Shown: positions 35,631 to 43,514 of the stretch, in pieces
Layout of the letters: each line of letters opens with the position of its first letter
Position numbering within the stretch: the first letter of the stretch is position 1
Origin: Paraburkholderia ultramafica
GTDB taxonomy: Bacteria; Pseudomonadota; Gammaproteobacteria; Burkholderiales; Burkholderiaceae
Assembly (NCBI RefSeq): GCF_902859915.1
Contig: NZ_CADIKK010000035.1
Coordinates: forward strand, 1-64,000
Direction: 5' to 3'
DNA: 64,000 nucleotides
Program-made: the position numbers and the translations under genes
Notes under the pieces: model-generated
Databases searched by the model: none
Told to the model about the DNA's origin: nothing
What the model saw: the letters and a program-made list of their open reading frames with translations, nothing else

Positions 35631-36542
35631 ATGAGTTCTTCACCCAGCGTATCGGCAGAGGCGGAAACACCCGGTGAAGCCCGTTCCCCTGGTAGCGAGC
35701 GCGCAGGCTGGATAACCGCTGAAATGCCGGTTGCTGACGCTTTCTCGCTTCTCGCTGCCGTGGTCGCCGAGGAGGCGAGCCGGCGAGTTCGTAAGCTTGA
35801 TTCGAAAGCAGACCCTGAAGTGCTGCACAAGCTTCGCGTTGCGCTGCGCCGGATGCGCTCGCTATGGTGGGCATATGAACCGCTGCTCGACAGGAAGGAC
35901 GCGAAATTTCAGCGCAGCGAGTTCAAGTCCCTGGCCAGCGCCGCAGGCAAGACGCGAGATTGGGATGTCTTGCGTGACCTTCTTCTGGCTGGCGAGTCGA
36001 TGCAGCATTCGTTTACATTGCTACTCAGGTCTGTTGACGCGCATCGCGCCGACGCGCTGTGTTTCAGCCGCACGGCAATCGGAAATGCGGGCGTTGAGCG
36101 AATTCTGGAGAGCGCCCTGGTGGGAGCGCGATATCAGCTGGATTTACGAGCTACCCGTCCAACGCTGGCGAAGTTTGCCGAAGACCGCGTCGTGTCGGCC
36201 GAGAAAGCGCTGAAGAAGCGCGTGAAACGGGCGGTGTCGCATGACGACTCGGGCTACACAGCGCTTCACGAGGTGCGAATCTCGGGAAAGAGGCTGCGGT
36301 ACCTGCTGGAGTTCTTTTCGCGAGTCCTCGAAGGCAACCATCAAGCGACGATTGAGCGGTTGACGTCCGTGCAGGACGAGCTCGGGAAGCTCAACGACAT
36401 CGTCACGAGCGAAACGCTGCTTCGAGAGTATTCGCCCCAACTCGGTGAACACACCGTGGTCAAGGAAGCTGTCAGGTATCTGGAAGAGCAGAAAAAGCAT
36501 CGGATGCGAACCGCGCGGGACATTCTGCGCACGGGATGGTAG
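35631..36542 (+). CDS. CHAD-domain protein
   Basis: A 303-residue protein with an alpha-helical CHAD domain over ~45-300. It shows the two conserved His/Arg-rich helices, VLHKLRVALRRMRSLWWAYE and ALHEVRISGKRLRYLLEFFS, which form a positively charged groove for polyanions. CHAD proteins are known to associate with polyphosphate granules. The start MSSSPSVSAE is chosen by the site AAGGAG nine bases upstream; an upstream in-frame start adds 20 atypical residues. An orphan phoU and a basic RHH-like protein lie downstream. Confidence 0.88.
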   Translation: MSSSPSVSAEAETPGEARSPGSERAGWITAEMPVADAFSLLAAVVAEEASRRVRKLDSKADPEVLHKLRVALRRMRSLWWAYEPLLDRKDAKFQRSEFKSLASAAGKTRDWDVLRDLLLAGESMQHSFTLLLRSVDAHRADALCFSRTAIGNAGVERILESALVGARYQLDLRATRPTLAKFAEDRVVSAEKALKKRVKRAVSHDDSGYTALHEVRISGKRLRYLLEFFSRVLEGNHQATIERLTSVQDELGKLNDIVTSETLLREYSPQLGEHTVVKEAVRYLEEQKKHRMRTARDILRTGW

Positions 36543-37039
36543 TCAGTTGCCGAACCCAGCAAATCCAGCGATTGGCTTAGCCAGTCCTGGATTTTCGCTT
36601 CTTCGTTTCGACGCGGCGCGAGAGGTCCGTCAACAGCCACTTTGCGACGACTTCCGGCATGTTCATGCCGTATTCCGTGGTGCTCTCCTGGGGTTGAGCG
36701 AGATGGGAACCGCGACAGCGGGAACTGATTAGACGATGTTGGTGGCCCGCACGCAAATTGAATCGGCCTATTGCGCAGACATACAGTCGATTTCTTTTTG
36801 TCTGTAGAGAGATGCGCTTGTGCCTTCCTGGTCAGGGTGTGTTTACTACACGTTCCTGCATTTCGTGCCCTCGGTCAGCCAAATGCACACGCCGGACGCC
36901 CACCGCACAATTCCAGTCGTTTCAGCGACTTGTGCCGCTTGCCCATGAATTGTCCACAGCCTTGCGAACAGAATATGTGGACAACTTGACGGTCCTGCTC
37001 GGAGGGGGTCATCTCCAAGGCAGTCCCGTAATCACCGAT
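36543..37039. other. Intergenic region with an inverted DnaA-box-like pair
   Basis: About 500 bp without a supported gene. On the minus strand a short frame ending at 36577 encodes EYGMNMPEVVAKWLLTDLSR plus a basic tail and may be a gene fragment. At 36950-36958 and 36976-36984 the 9-mer TTGTCCACA occurs in inverted orientation (TTGTCCACA ... TGTGGACAA), upstream of the RHH-like gene. Confidence 0.5.
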
Positions 37040-37066
37040 AAACGGTATATACTGTTTATATCGTTT
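37040..37066 (+). promoter_or_regulatory. 27-bp imperfect palindrome, probable operator of the RHH-like gene
   Basis: Positions 37040-37066 pair in 11 of 13 dyad steps around 37053 (AAACG at one end, CGTTT at the other, AT-rich centre). The element contains TATACT, a good -10, and ends 18 bp before the ATG at 37085. An autoregulatory site for the ribbon-helix-helix-like protein is the simplest reading. Confidence 0.55.
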
Positions 37067-37084
37067 GTCAATCCGGAGATTGTC

Positions 37085-37537
37085 ATGAGTGAGCCCAGCA
37101 TGAGGAAGCCAACGAAGAAGGCCTTTCACTTTCCGAAGAATGCCAACGGCCACGCGAAAGCCGACGGGAAGCAGGCCAGTGAGGAAAGCGCTGCAGCCGC
37201 CGCAGCCCCAGATGCCAAACCGGCCCCGGCGAAGGCTGTCAAACAGAAGCGTGCGAAACCCATTGATGCTGCAGAAGTCAGTCCTGTCGCGGAGATGAAA
37301 GCAAAACGCGCGAAGAAAGAGAAGGTGGTGCGCGACAGCTTCACGATGCCGAAGTCCGACTACGAGAAAATCGCGGCACTGAAACAGAAGTGTCTTGACG
37401 CAGGCGTCTCGGTGAAAAAAAGTGAGCTTCTTCGCGCTGGCCTGCTTTTGCTGGACTCGGCTCCCACCACCGAGGGTCTGCTGGCCGCTGTTTCTGCGGT
37501 CGAGACCGTCAAGACTGGCCGGCCAGCAGAATCGTAG
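37085..37537 (+). CDS. Basic protein with C-terminal ribbon-helix-helix-like domain
   Basis: A 150-residue protein. Residues 1-80 are Lys/Ala/Pro-rich and probably disordered, like histone-type or phasin-like tails. Residues ~83-135 fit a ribbon-helix-helix: strand VVRDSFTMP, helix KSDYEKIAALKQKCLDAG, helix VKKSELLRAGLLLLDS. DNA binding is inferred. The start MSEPSMRK follows the site CCGGAGA; the longer in-frame upstream extension crosses the promoter. It lies between a CHAD gene and phoU. Confidence 0.68.
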   Translation: MSEPSMRKPTKKAFHFPKNANGHAKADGKQASEESAAAAAAPDAKPAPAKAVKQKRAKPIDAAEVSPVAEMKAKRAKKEKVVRDSFTMPKSDYEKIAALKQKCLDAGVSVKKSELLRAGLLLLDSAPTTEGLLAAVSAVETVKTGRPAES

Positions 37538-37721
37538 TGTCACGACGCCCCGGGCGGGCTATCAACACGAGCCCGGGCGAGCACTGCGCTTCGCTTGATA
37601 CTTACGCACATGTCGCACAGCTTCGCTCGCGCGTCCATTCGACACCAGCATGCCGTGACGCAGCGGGTGCTAAACCGGACGGCGATTACATAACCAGCCG
37701 GGGCGGCTGACGGGGATTCCG

Positions 37722-38429
37722 ATGCCCGATAAGCACCTTTCCAGTCGATTCGATGCGGACCTCAATCAGGTGCTCTCGAAAGTCTTCGAGATGGGGGGCA
37801 TCGTTGAGTCACAGGTCGTCAATGCGATGCAGGCACTCAGCCACCGCGATTTGGACCTGGTCGACCGAATCCTCGTCGACGAGCGCCGACTCAATGCAAT
37901 GGAAGCGGAAGTTGATGAGGCGTGCATCAACATTATCGCGCGGCGCCAGCCCGCTGCACGAGACCTGCGGCTGCTGATGTCAATCTCGAAGACCGTCGCG
38001 AACCTCGAGCGTGCCGGGGATGAGGCGCGGAAGGTCGCGAAGCGGACTCGACGCATTGCGGAGAACGACAACGCCAGAACCATCAATATCGCGGAAATTT
38101 CGTTGTCCGGCGAGATGGCCATTACTATCTTGCGCCGTGCGCTCGATGCCTTCGCGCGCCTTGATACTGTCGCGGCAGCTCAAGTCGTCCGCGATGATGA
38201 AGCTATCGACGAACATTTTCGTGCATTCGAATACAAACTGGTGTCGTCCATGAAGGAGGACCCTCGAACCATCTCCGTCGGGCTGGACTACTTCTTCATT
38301 GCCAAGGCGATTGAACGCATCGGCGACCATGCGACAAACATAGCGGAGCTAATCATCTATATCGTCAAAGGCAAGGACGTTCGCCACATTCCCCCTGAAC
38401 AGGTCTTGCGCGCGGCCCTGAGTGAATGA
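37722..38429 (+). CDS. phoU: Phosphate signalling protein PhoU
   Basis: A 235-residue PhoU made of two three-helix repeats: SRFDADLNQVLSKVFEMGGI, IIARRQPAARDLRLLMSISK, NLERAGDEARKVAKR in the first and FIAKAIERIGDHATNIAELI in the second. PhoU modulates PhoR and the Pst transporter in response to phosphate. No pst or phoBR genes are near, so this is a stand-alone copy, probably additional to one in a pst operon. Its neighbours suggest a role tied to polyphosphate. Confidence 0.94.
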   Translation: MPDKHLSSRFDADLNQVLSKVFEMGGIVESQVVNAMQALSHRDLDLVDRILVDERRLNAMEAEVDEACINIIARRQPAARDLRLLMSISKTVANLERAGDEARKVAKRTRRIAENDNARTINIAEISLSGEMAITILRRALDAFARLDTVAAAQVVRDDEAIDEHFRAFEYKLVSSMKEDPRTISVGLDYFFIAKAIERIGDHATNIAELIIYIVKGKDVRHIPPEQVLRAALSE

Positions 38430-38480
38430 AAGATCGCGCAAGCGGGGCGAAGCCAAAAGCGCATCCGTGGTGAAGACGGA

Positions 38481-39194
38481 GTGACGATTGCCGGAGTGGC
38501 GCTCCTTAAGAGTATTAGCATCCATCGCGCTGATTGCGTGCGATGCCAAGGTGCGACGGTCAACGGAAAACGGCTGGCGTGTGCCCTGAGCGTCATCGCC
38601 GGCAACACCAAGTACGGACGATACTATGACTGCGCGCTTCTAAAGCTCGCAGTACAAATTGTGGCCAATCCTGCCCGTCTTTCAGGGATTGCGACCACGC
38701 GTGCGGCAGGCCAGACGTCGGTAGAAGCGGACCCGACGGCGCCGAGCAAACCGAACGTCCTCAATCAGACGGGCAACGGAACATTCCCGTGGTGTGTGAA
38801 GAAGGACGTGGTGATTGCCGACGGCTTCGTCGAGGTCAAGCTCAAGCCGCTACCTGGAAAAGAGGATCAGGCCGGCGGCGTCGTATGGCGCTGGGAGAGC
38901 GGCGACAGCTACTACCTCGCGCGCGTGAATGCCTTGGAGAACAACGTCACCCTCTACTATGTCAAGCGAGGGCAACGGCATGAGCTCAACGCAGTCGATG
39001 TCGAAGTTCGTCGCAACGTCTGGCAAACCCTCCGCGTCGAGTTCGATGGCGCGCGCATCCGCGTGGTATTCAACGGTAAGCTCTACATTGAAACAGACGA
39101 CCGCCACATTGGAGCGCCCGGCGCCGTCGGGGTCTGGACGAAAGCCGACAGCGTGACGGCTTTCGACGACTTCACGTACGACGGGAAGCCCTGA
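38481..39194 (+). pseudogene. Glycoside-hydrolase-16-like/DUF1080 domain protein, 5' end degraded
   Basis: The C-terminal ~165 residues form a laminin-G/DUF1080-like jelly roll: SVEADPTAPSKPNVLNQTGN, FPWCVKKDVVIADGFVEVKL, KEDQAGGVVWRWESGDSYYL, and GVWTKADSVTAFDDFTYDG. Homologues that I recall carry a signal peptide and a longer N-terminal strand region. Here the first ~70 codons (from a GTG at 38481) do not look like either, and no ribosome site is seen. Either the start lies inside and the protein is shortened, or the gene is a 5'-truncated remnant. Confidence 0.6.
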
Positions 39195-39210
39195 TAGCCA
39201 TCACGTGGGG

Positions 39211-40272
39211 TTAATGGCTATGGCGGTGATGGATGTCCGGAAAATGCGGATGCTTGTGCGTAACGGGCTCGTGCCGATGCGCATGGGTGTGAGGTTCCTT
39301 TCCATCCCACGGGAAGTCGTGAACGTGCTGATGATGTTCATCGTGGCGATGCCTGTGATTGTGTTCCAGCGTGTCGTGCGTGTGAGCGTGCTCATGGCGC
39401 TCACGCAGGTGCAGCCATACACCCAATGCCATTAGCGCTGCGGCGGCCCAGAAAAGGAGCGACGGCATTTCGGGCCAAAGAATTAGCGACAGCGCAACAC
39501 CGAAGAGAGGCGCGACCGAAAAATACGCTCCCGTCCGCGCCGTACCGAGGTTTCGCAGCGCAACCACGAATAGCACCAGGCTCACGCCGTATCCAGCAAA
39601 ACCGGTCAGCATGGCTGCGGCTGTTTTGCCGACGCTGGGCAGGTGGGCGCCCAGCAGTAGCGCGATAAGCAGATTCACCGAACCTGCGACCAGGCCTTTC
39701 AGGCAGGCAATGACCATTGCATCGTTGGTCGAGACCTTGCGCGTCAGGTTGTTGTCGATAGCCCAGCAGGCGCATGCTCCGACTATCAGCAATGCGCCGA
39801 GCGGAACGCCCGCCGCGCCAGGATGCCACGACAGCAACACACCGCCTCCGACAATTGCCACCATCCCCAGGAAGACCTGCAGGTCGACATTCTCACGAAA
39901 TACGACCCACGCAATCACTGCCGTAAACACGCCCTCCAGATTCAGCAACAGTGAACTCGTCGCAGCAGGTGTCGTGCTGAGGCCGAGCATCAGCAGCGCT
40001 GGTCCGGCGACACCGCCGGCAAGAATTGCCCCAAGCAGCCACGGGATTTCCACTACCTGAATGCGGCTTTCGTTCTGGCGCTCGTGAGCGCTCCGTTTCA
40101 GGCGCTGGACAACTATCGTCGCAGCGAGTCCCAGGCCACTGCCGAGGTAGAACAGCCCTGCGACCATGAAGGGTGACAGCGTGCCGAGAAGCGTCTTGGC
40201 GAGTGGCGTAGTCGCACCAAAAAGCGCAGCGGCCAGCAGTGCCGTGAATGCGGCATTAAAACGTGTGTTCAT
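39211..40272 (-). CDS. DMT/EamA-family transporter with long His-rich C-terminal tail
   Basis: A 353-residue inner-membrane protein with ten predicted segments forming two EamA repeats (FGATTPLAKTLLGTLSPFMV, SLLLNLEGVFTAVIAWVVF). The C-terminal ~60 residues contain many His with Glu/Asp (HEHAHTHDTLEHNHRHRHDE, HTHAHRHEPVTHKHPH), a likely metal-binding cytosolic or periplasmic tail. This suggests divalent-metal handling rather than drug export. The start MNTRFNAAF is preferred over one five codons earlier because GGAAG fits its spacing. It sits beside two other metal-transport genes. Confidence 0.85.
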   Translation of the reverse strand: MNTRFNAAFTALLAAALFGATTPLAKTLLGTLSPFMVAGLFYLGSGLGLAATIVVQRLKRSAHERQNESRIQVVEIPWLLGAILAGGVAGPALLMLGLSTTPAATSSLLLNLEGVFTAVIAWVVFRENVDLQVFLGMVAIVGGGVLLSWHPGAAGVPLGALLIVGACACWAIDNNLTRKVSTNDAMVIACLKGLVAGSVNLLIALLLGAHLPSVGKTAAAMLTGFAGYGVSLVLFVVALRNLGTARTGAYFSVAPLFGVALSLILWPEMPSLLFWAAAALMALGVWLHLRERHEHAHTHDTLEHNHRHRHDEHHQHVHDFPWDGKEPHTHAHRHEPVTHKHPHFPDIHHRHSH

Positions 40273-40399
40273 CGCAAAGGCTTCCATTTAGTCGACCGTT
40301 GCATCCCTGCCGCGGCAGGTTTGCGGTGCTATCCCGAGACTGTATTGGTGAGAGCAAAAACAGGTGCGCCGGAGGCAGGGCGGCGCTGATAGACATTAG

Positions 40400-40990
40400 T
40401 TAGAACATCGGATGCGCTGCCGGATAAAGCGCCGTCCGGAGTGCCAATCCGCCAAGGACAACGAAGATGATAGCCGCGAGGACGTGGACCGCTTTGGTCG
40501 GAAGCCGGTCCGCGAACTTGTGGCCCAGATAGATGACCGGCACGTTCGCCAGCATCATGCCGAGTGTCGTGCCAGCGACGACACCAAAAAATTCGTGGAA
40601 GCGCGCGGCCAGGGCAATCGTCACGATTTGGGTCTTGTCGCCCATCTCCGCGAGGAAGAACGTCAGCACCGTAGTACCGAATACTCCCATCGGGTGCTTC
40701 GTAGACACTGCGTCAGCGTCGTCGAGCTTGTCCGGGATGAGAATCCACACGGCCATCAACGCGAACGACGCGACCACCGCCCAGTTCATGATTTCAGGCC
40801 GAATCACGCTTGCAAGCCATGCGCCGAGCGCACCCGAGCCGGCATGGTTAATCAGCGTCGCAACAAAAACGCCGAGCACGATTGGAATGGGCTTGCGATA
40901 GCGGGCTGCGAGGACCAATGAGAGCAGTTGGGTCTTGTCGCCAATTTCGGCGAGACCGACGACGCTGGTCGAAACGATGAAGGATTGCAT
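40400..40990 (-). CDS. TMEM165/GDT1-family cation exporter (Mn2+ type)
   Basis: A 196-residue membrane protein with six segments in two repeats, each with the signature ExGDKT: VGLAEIGDKTQLLSLVLAAR and FFLAEMGDKTQIVTIALAAR. Bacterial members export manganese or calcium. The start MQSFIVST is preferred because the 11 upstream residues fall in the leader. The leader RNA upstream fits a yybP-ykoY riboswitch, supporting manganese as the signal and substrate. Confidence 0.92.
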   Translation of the reverse strand: MQSFIVSTSVVGLAEIGDKTQLLSLVLAARYRKPIPIVLGVFVATLINHAGSGALGAWLASVIRPEIMNWAVVASFALMAVWILIPDKLDDADAVSTKHPMGVFGTTVLTFFLAEMGDKTQIVTIALAARFHEFFGVVAGTTLGMMLANVPVIYLGHKFADRLPTKAVHVLAAIIFVVLGGLALRTALYPAAHPMF

Positions 40991-41065
40991 GAATTCGTTG
41001 TAACCGGGCCGCACGGTCAACACGCGATGACACGCATCCCCGCGACCCGGCTAGGTGGGAATGTT

Positions 41066-41184
41066 GTCATCGGTCTTGCCAGGCTATCGCTGCTCACGCC
41101 ATGGCCAGTCTGGCGACCGGTCCAAGTATGTTGACATGAGCCCCTGAACAGTACGTCCAAGGCGGCTACTCCCCGAAGAGTTGG
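41066..41184 (-). promoter_or_regulatory. yybP-ykoY-type (manganese) riboswitch
   Basis: On the minus strand the leader contains AACTCTTCGGGGAGTAGCCG (from 41182), then GTCAACATACTTGGACC, and GGCAAGACCGATGACA, the conserved pieces of the yybP-ykoY motif, in the right order. The element ends 76 bp before the start of the GDT1-family gene. The family senses Mn2+ and usually turns on expression of Mn exporters of this very type. Confidence 0.82.
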
Positions 41185-41237
41185 CGCAGTATAGCCGCTT
41201 CTGCTGCGCCGCGACAAGCTCACCGTGACATACCCCT

Positions 41238-41288
41238 CTACCCTATATGGATTTCGCTCACGATATATACTCCGCTACCGTATATGGA
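41238..41288 (+). promoter_or_regulatory. Direct repeats upstream of the RcnR-like gene
   Basis: Two copies of CTACC(C/G)TATATGGA at 41238-41251 and 41275-41288, 37 bp apart, with one mismatch. They straddle the predicted promoter (TATATAC near 41263-41270) of the repressor-CDF operon. They may be repressor sites or part of the promoter; a C-rich TACCCC occurs just before the first copy. Confidence 0.5.
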
Positions 41289-41296
41289 GGCCAGTC

Positions 41297-41575
41297 ATGA
41301 GTCACACAGTTCGCGAGAAACAGAAGCTGCTGAACAGGGTCCGTCGAATCAAGGGGCAGGTCGAGGCCGTCGAACGCGCGCTAGAGGAAGAGCGCGAGTG
41401 CAACGACGTTCTTCAGCAAATTACCAGCTGCCGGGGCGCGATGAACGGTCTGCTGGCGGTGGTGCTCGAGGACCACATCCGCACCCATCTGGTCGACGCA
41501 GAAGAAGTTGGCGAAAAGCATGATGGTAGTGCGACGGAGCAGTTAATCGAAGTGGTCCACAGCTACTTCAAATAG
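41297..41575 (+). CDS. dmeR: RcnR/DmeR-type Ni/Co-responsive repressor (CsoR family)
   Basis: A 92-residue all-helical repressor. The metal ligands of RcnR are kept at exact positions: His3, Cys35, His60 and His64 (MSHTVREKQK, ECNDVLQQI, DHIRTHLVD). This separates it from Cu-sensing CsoR. It starts MSHTVRE, nearly as in E. coli RcnR. It lies 8 bp before a CDF exporter gene, so the pair forms the DmeRF type of nickel/cobalt resistance operon. Gene name is by analogy. Confidence 0.88.
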   Translation: MSHTVREKQKLLNRVRRIKGQVEAVERALEEERECNDVLQQITSCRGAMNGLLAVVLEDHIRTHLVDAEEVGEKHDGSATEQLIEVVHSYFK

Positions 41576-41583
41576 AGGCAGAG

Positions 41584-42870
41584 ATGAGCGATTTTGAAAA
41601 CGCCGCCTTTGGGGCGGGGCATGACCACATCTTTCTGGGTAATGCCCACGAGAGCAACGAGCGCAAGACGTGGGCCGTGATTGCGCTGTGCAGCGCGATG
41701 ATGCTGGTTGAAATCGTCGGCGGCAGCATGTTCGGGTCACTGGCACTCGTCGCCGATGGCCTCCACATGTCGACGCACGCCGGAGCGATGCTGATTGCGG
41801 CGCTGGCATATACCTATGCGCGCAAGCACGCTACCGATTCCCGTTTTGTCTTCGGCACCGGGAAGCTCGGTGACCTGGCGGGATTCTCGAGCGCCATTGT
41901 GCTGGCAATGATTGCGTTGCTGATTGGCTACGAGGCCGTATCGCGGTTCCTCTCGCCCGTGCCCATCCATTTCGGTGAAGCGATTCCAATCGCGGTGGTC
42001 GGCCTGCTCGTCAACATCGTCAGTGTCTGGTTGCTGAGCGGCGACCATCACGGACATAGCCATGGTCACAGTCACGGACATAGCCATGGTCATGGCCACG
42101 ATGAGCATGCGCACGAAGAAGAGGTGCAGCGCGTCTTTGCACCGTCCGGTGTGTTTGCCGTGTCCATCTTTGAAGATGGCGTGCCTCCGGTTTTTCGCAT
42201 CACGCCTGAAACTGAAAATTCGAAGCTCGATGCACAAATCCTCTCCGTCACGACAATGCGACCTGATGGTACGCGTCAATCGTTCGCGTTTGCTGACCGG
42301 GGCGGTTACTTCGAGTCGAAAGAAAACATCCCCGAGCCGCACGCGTTCAGGGCCATCGTTCAGTTGCCTGATGGCGAGCATGAAGTCGAGTTCGAAGAGC
42401 ACGAGCACGGCCATGACGATGTTCATGAAGCAGCTACCCGGGACCACAACATCCGGTCCGCGTACATTCACGTGATGGCAGACGCAGCAGTCTCGGTGCT
42501 CGCCATCATTGGTCTGCTGCTGGCACGCACTTTTGGCTGGCTCTGGATGGACCCGCTCGCGGGTGTCATTGGTGCGCTGGTGATTGCAAACTGGTCCTAT
42601 GGCCTGATGCGCGACACGGGGGGAATTCTGCTCGACATGAACCCCGACCGGAAGATGGCTGACAACGTGCGTCATGTCATTGAAGGCAACGGTGACAGGG
42701 TGCTCGACCTTCACGTGTGGCGCCTCGGACCGGGTCACATGAGCGCCGTGGTATCGGTTGCGACCAATGAATCGCAGCGTAACCCGAGCTTCTATCACGC
42801 GGCTCTCAAGCGCTTCAGGGGGCTGTCGCATGTGACAGTCGAGGTGAATCCCACCCGCGCGGCGGCTTGA
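41584..42870 (+). CDS. dmeF: CDF-family divalent metal exporter (DmeF-like)
   Basis: A 428-residue inner-membrane cation diffusion facilitator. First segments have the metal site motif ALVADGLHMSTHAGAML and the second half VMADAAVSVLAIIG. Between TM4 and TM5 is a His-rich loop (HHGHSHGHSHGHSHGHGHDE) and then an extra ~85-residue beta-rich insert (FAVSIFEDGVPPVFRITPET... to HEVEFEEHEHGHDD) that is not in short CDF proteins. It exports Co2+/Ni2+, inferred from its operon with the RcnR-like repressor. Confidence 0.9.
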   Translation: MSDFENAAFGAGHDHIFLGNAHESNERKTWAVIALCSAMMLVEIVGGSMFGSLALVADGLHMSTHAGAMLIAALAYTYARKHATDSRFVFGTGKLGDLAGFSSAIVLAMIALLIGYEAVSRFLSPVPIHFGEAIPIAVVGLLVNIVSVWLLSGDHHGHSHGHSHGHSHGHGHDEHAHEEEVQRVFAPSGVFAVSIFEDGVPPVFRITPETENSKLDAQILSVTTMRPDGTRQSFAFADRGGYFESKENIPEPHAFRAIVQLPDGEHEVEFEEHEHGHDDVHEAATRDHNIRSAYIHVMADAAVSVLAIIGLLLARTFGWLWMDPLAGVIGALVIANWSYGLMRDTGGILLDMNPDRKMADNVRHVIEGNGDRVLDLHVWRLGPGHMSAVVSVATNESQRNPSFYHAALKRFRGLSHVTVEVNPTRAAA

Positions 42871-42873
42871 GCG

Positions 42874-43107
42874 ATGGCAGTCAACTCACCGTGTATCGAC
42901 GTGTGTCGAATTGATGGCAAATCCGGTTTGTGCGTGGGATGCTTCCGTACGCGAGAGGAAATTCGCGGCTGGAAGACGATGACCGACCACCGGCGTCATC
43001 AGGTCATCAACGACCGGTCCCGTCGAGAGGCTAAGGTGCAGCGGGAATCACAGCGAACGTTGAACTGCATCGAAGACGCGAACGGGCATCCTGACGACGC
43101 GGGTTAA
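42874..43107 (+). CDS. DUF1289 protein
   Basis: A 77-residue small protein whose N-terminal Cys-rich part SPCIDVCRIDGKSGLCVGCF, then RTREEI, is the DUF1289 signature with four Cys that could bind zinc or iron-sulphur. The C-terminus is charged. It starts 3 bp after dmeF and probably belongs to the same operon. Function unknown. Confidence 0.85.
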   Translation: MAVNSPCIDVCRIDGKSGLCVGCFRTREEIRGWKTMTDHRRHQVINDRSRREAKVQRESQRTLNCIEDANGHPDDAG

Positions 43108-43514
43108 GGCGGGCCGTTTCAAGTTGAGCTTCGCAGCACACTTTAATATCTGGTGGGTGCTCTTTTGCCCACCTCCTATCATTTGCGGTGCCGTCGTTGA
43201 CCTTGGGCGACAACCATCCCTTATGGGACCCGACAGCACGTACGGGTCCTTTTTTTCTGCATGCCATGGATGTAGATGACGCTTTCGCGCGTCGGTGTTG
43301 AGTGGAAACCAACGTTCCGGCGCCGTATCCTGACCTTAAAAAAGAGTGCAGTCTGACGCGAGGCTGTCCTTGACTCTTCTACAGTCTGCCCTTGAGGAAG
43401 CTTCCCCTTGAACCCTCCGTAGAGCACTACAACTGCTTACAAATCTCACAATGGCTTGGTGCACCGCTCTGTCGGCTGCCGCGTTCTTGCTGACATACAT
43501 CAACGGAGCGCGAC
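43108..43514. other. Intergenic region; strong terminator and possible structured RNA
   Basis: 407 bp with no gene that I can support. At 43150-43258 there are three consecutive hairpins: GGTGGG/CCCACC, GTCG/CGAC around 43193-43212, and a terminator GGACCCG/CGGGTCC (43226-43249) followed by eight Ts. It may be the 3' end of the dmeRF transcript or a small RNA. The promoter of the glycine-zipper gene must lie in 43300-43500. Confidence 0.55.
43226..43257 (+). terminator. Rho-independent terminator of the dmeRF-DUF1289 region
   Basis: A 7-bp stem GGACCCG / CGGGTCC with an 11-nt loop and a run of eight Ts. It is the only strong stop downstream of the DUF1289 gene. Confidence 0.82.
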
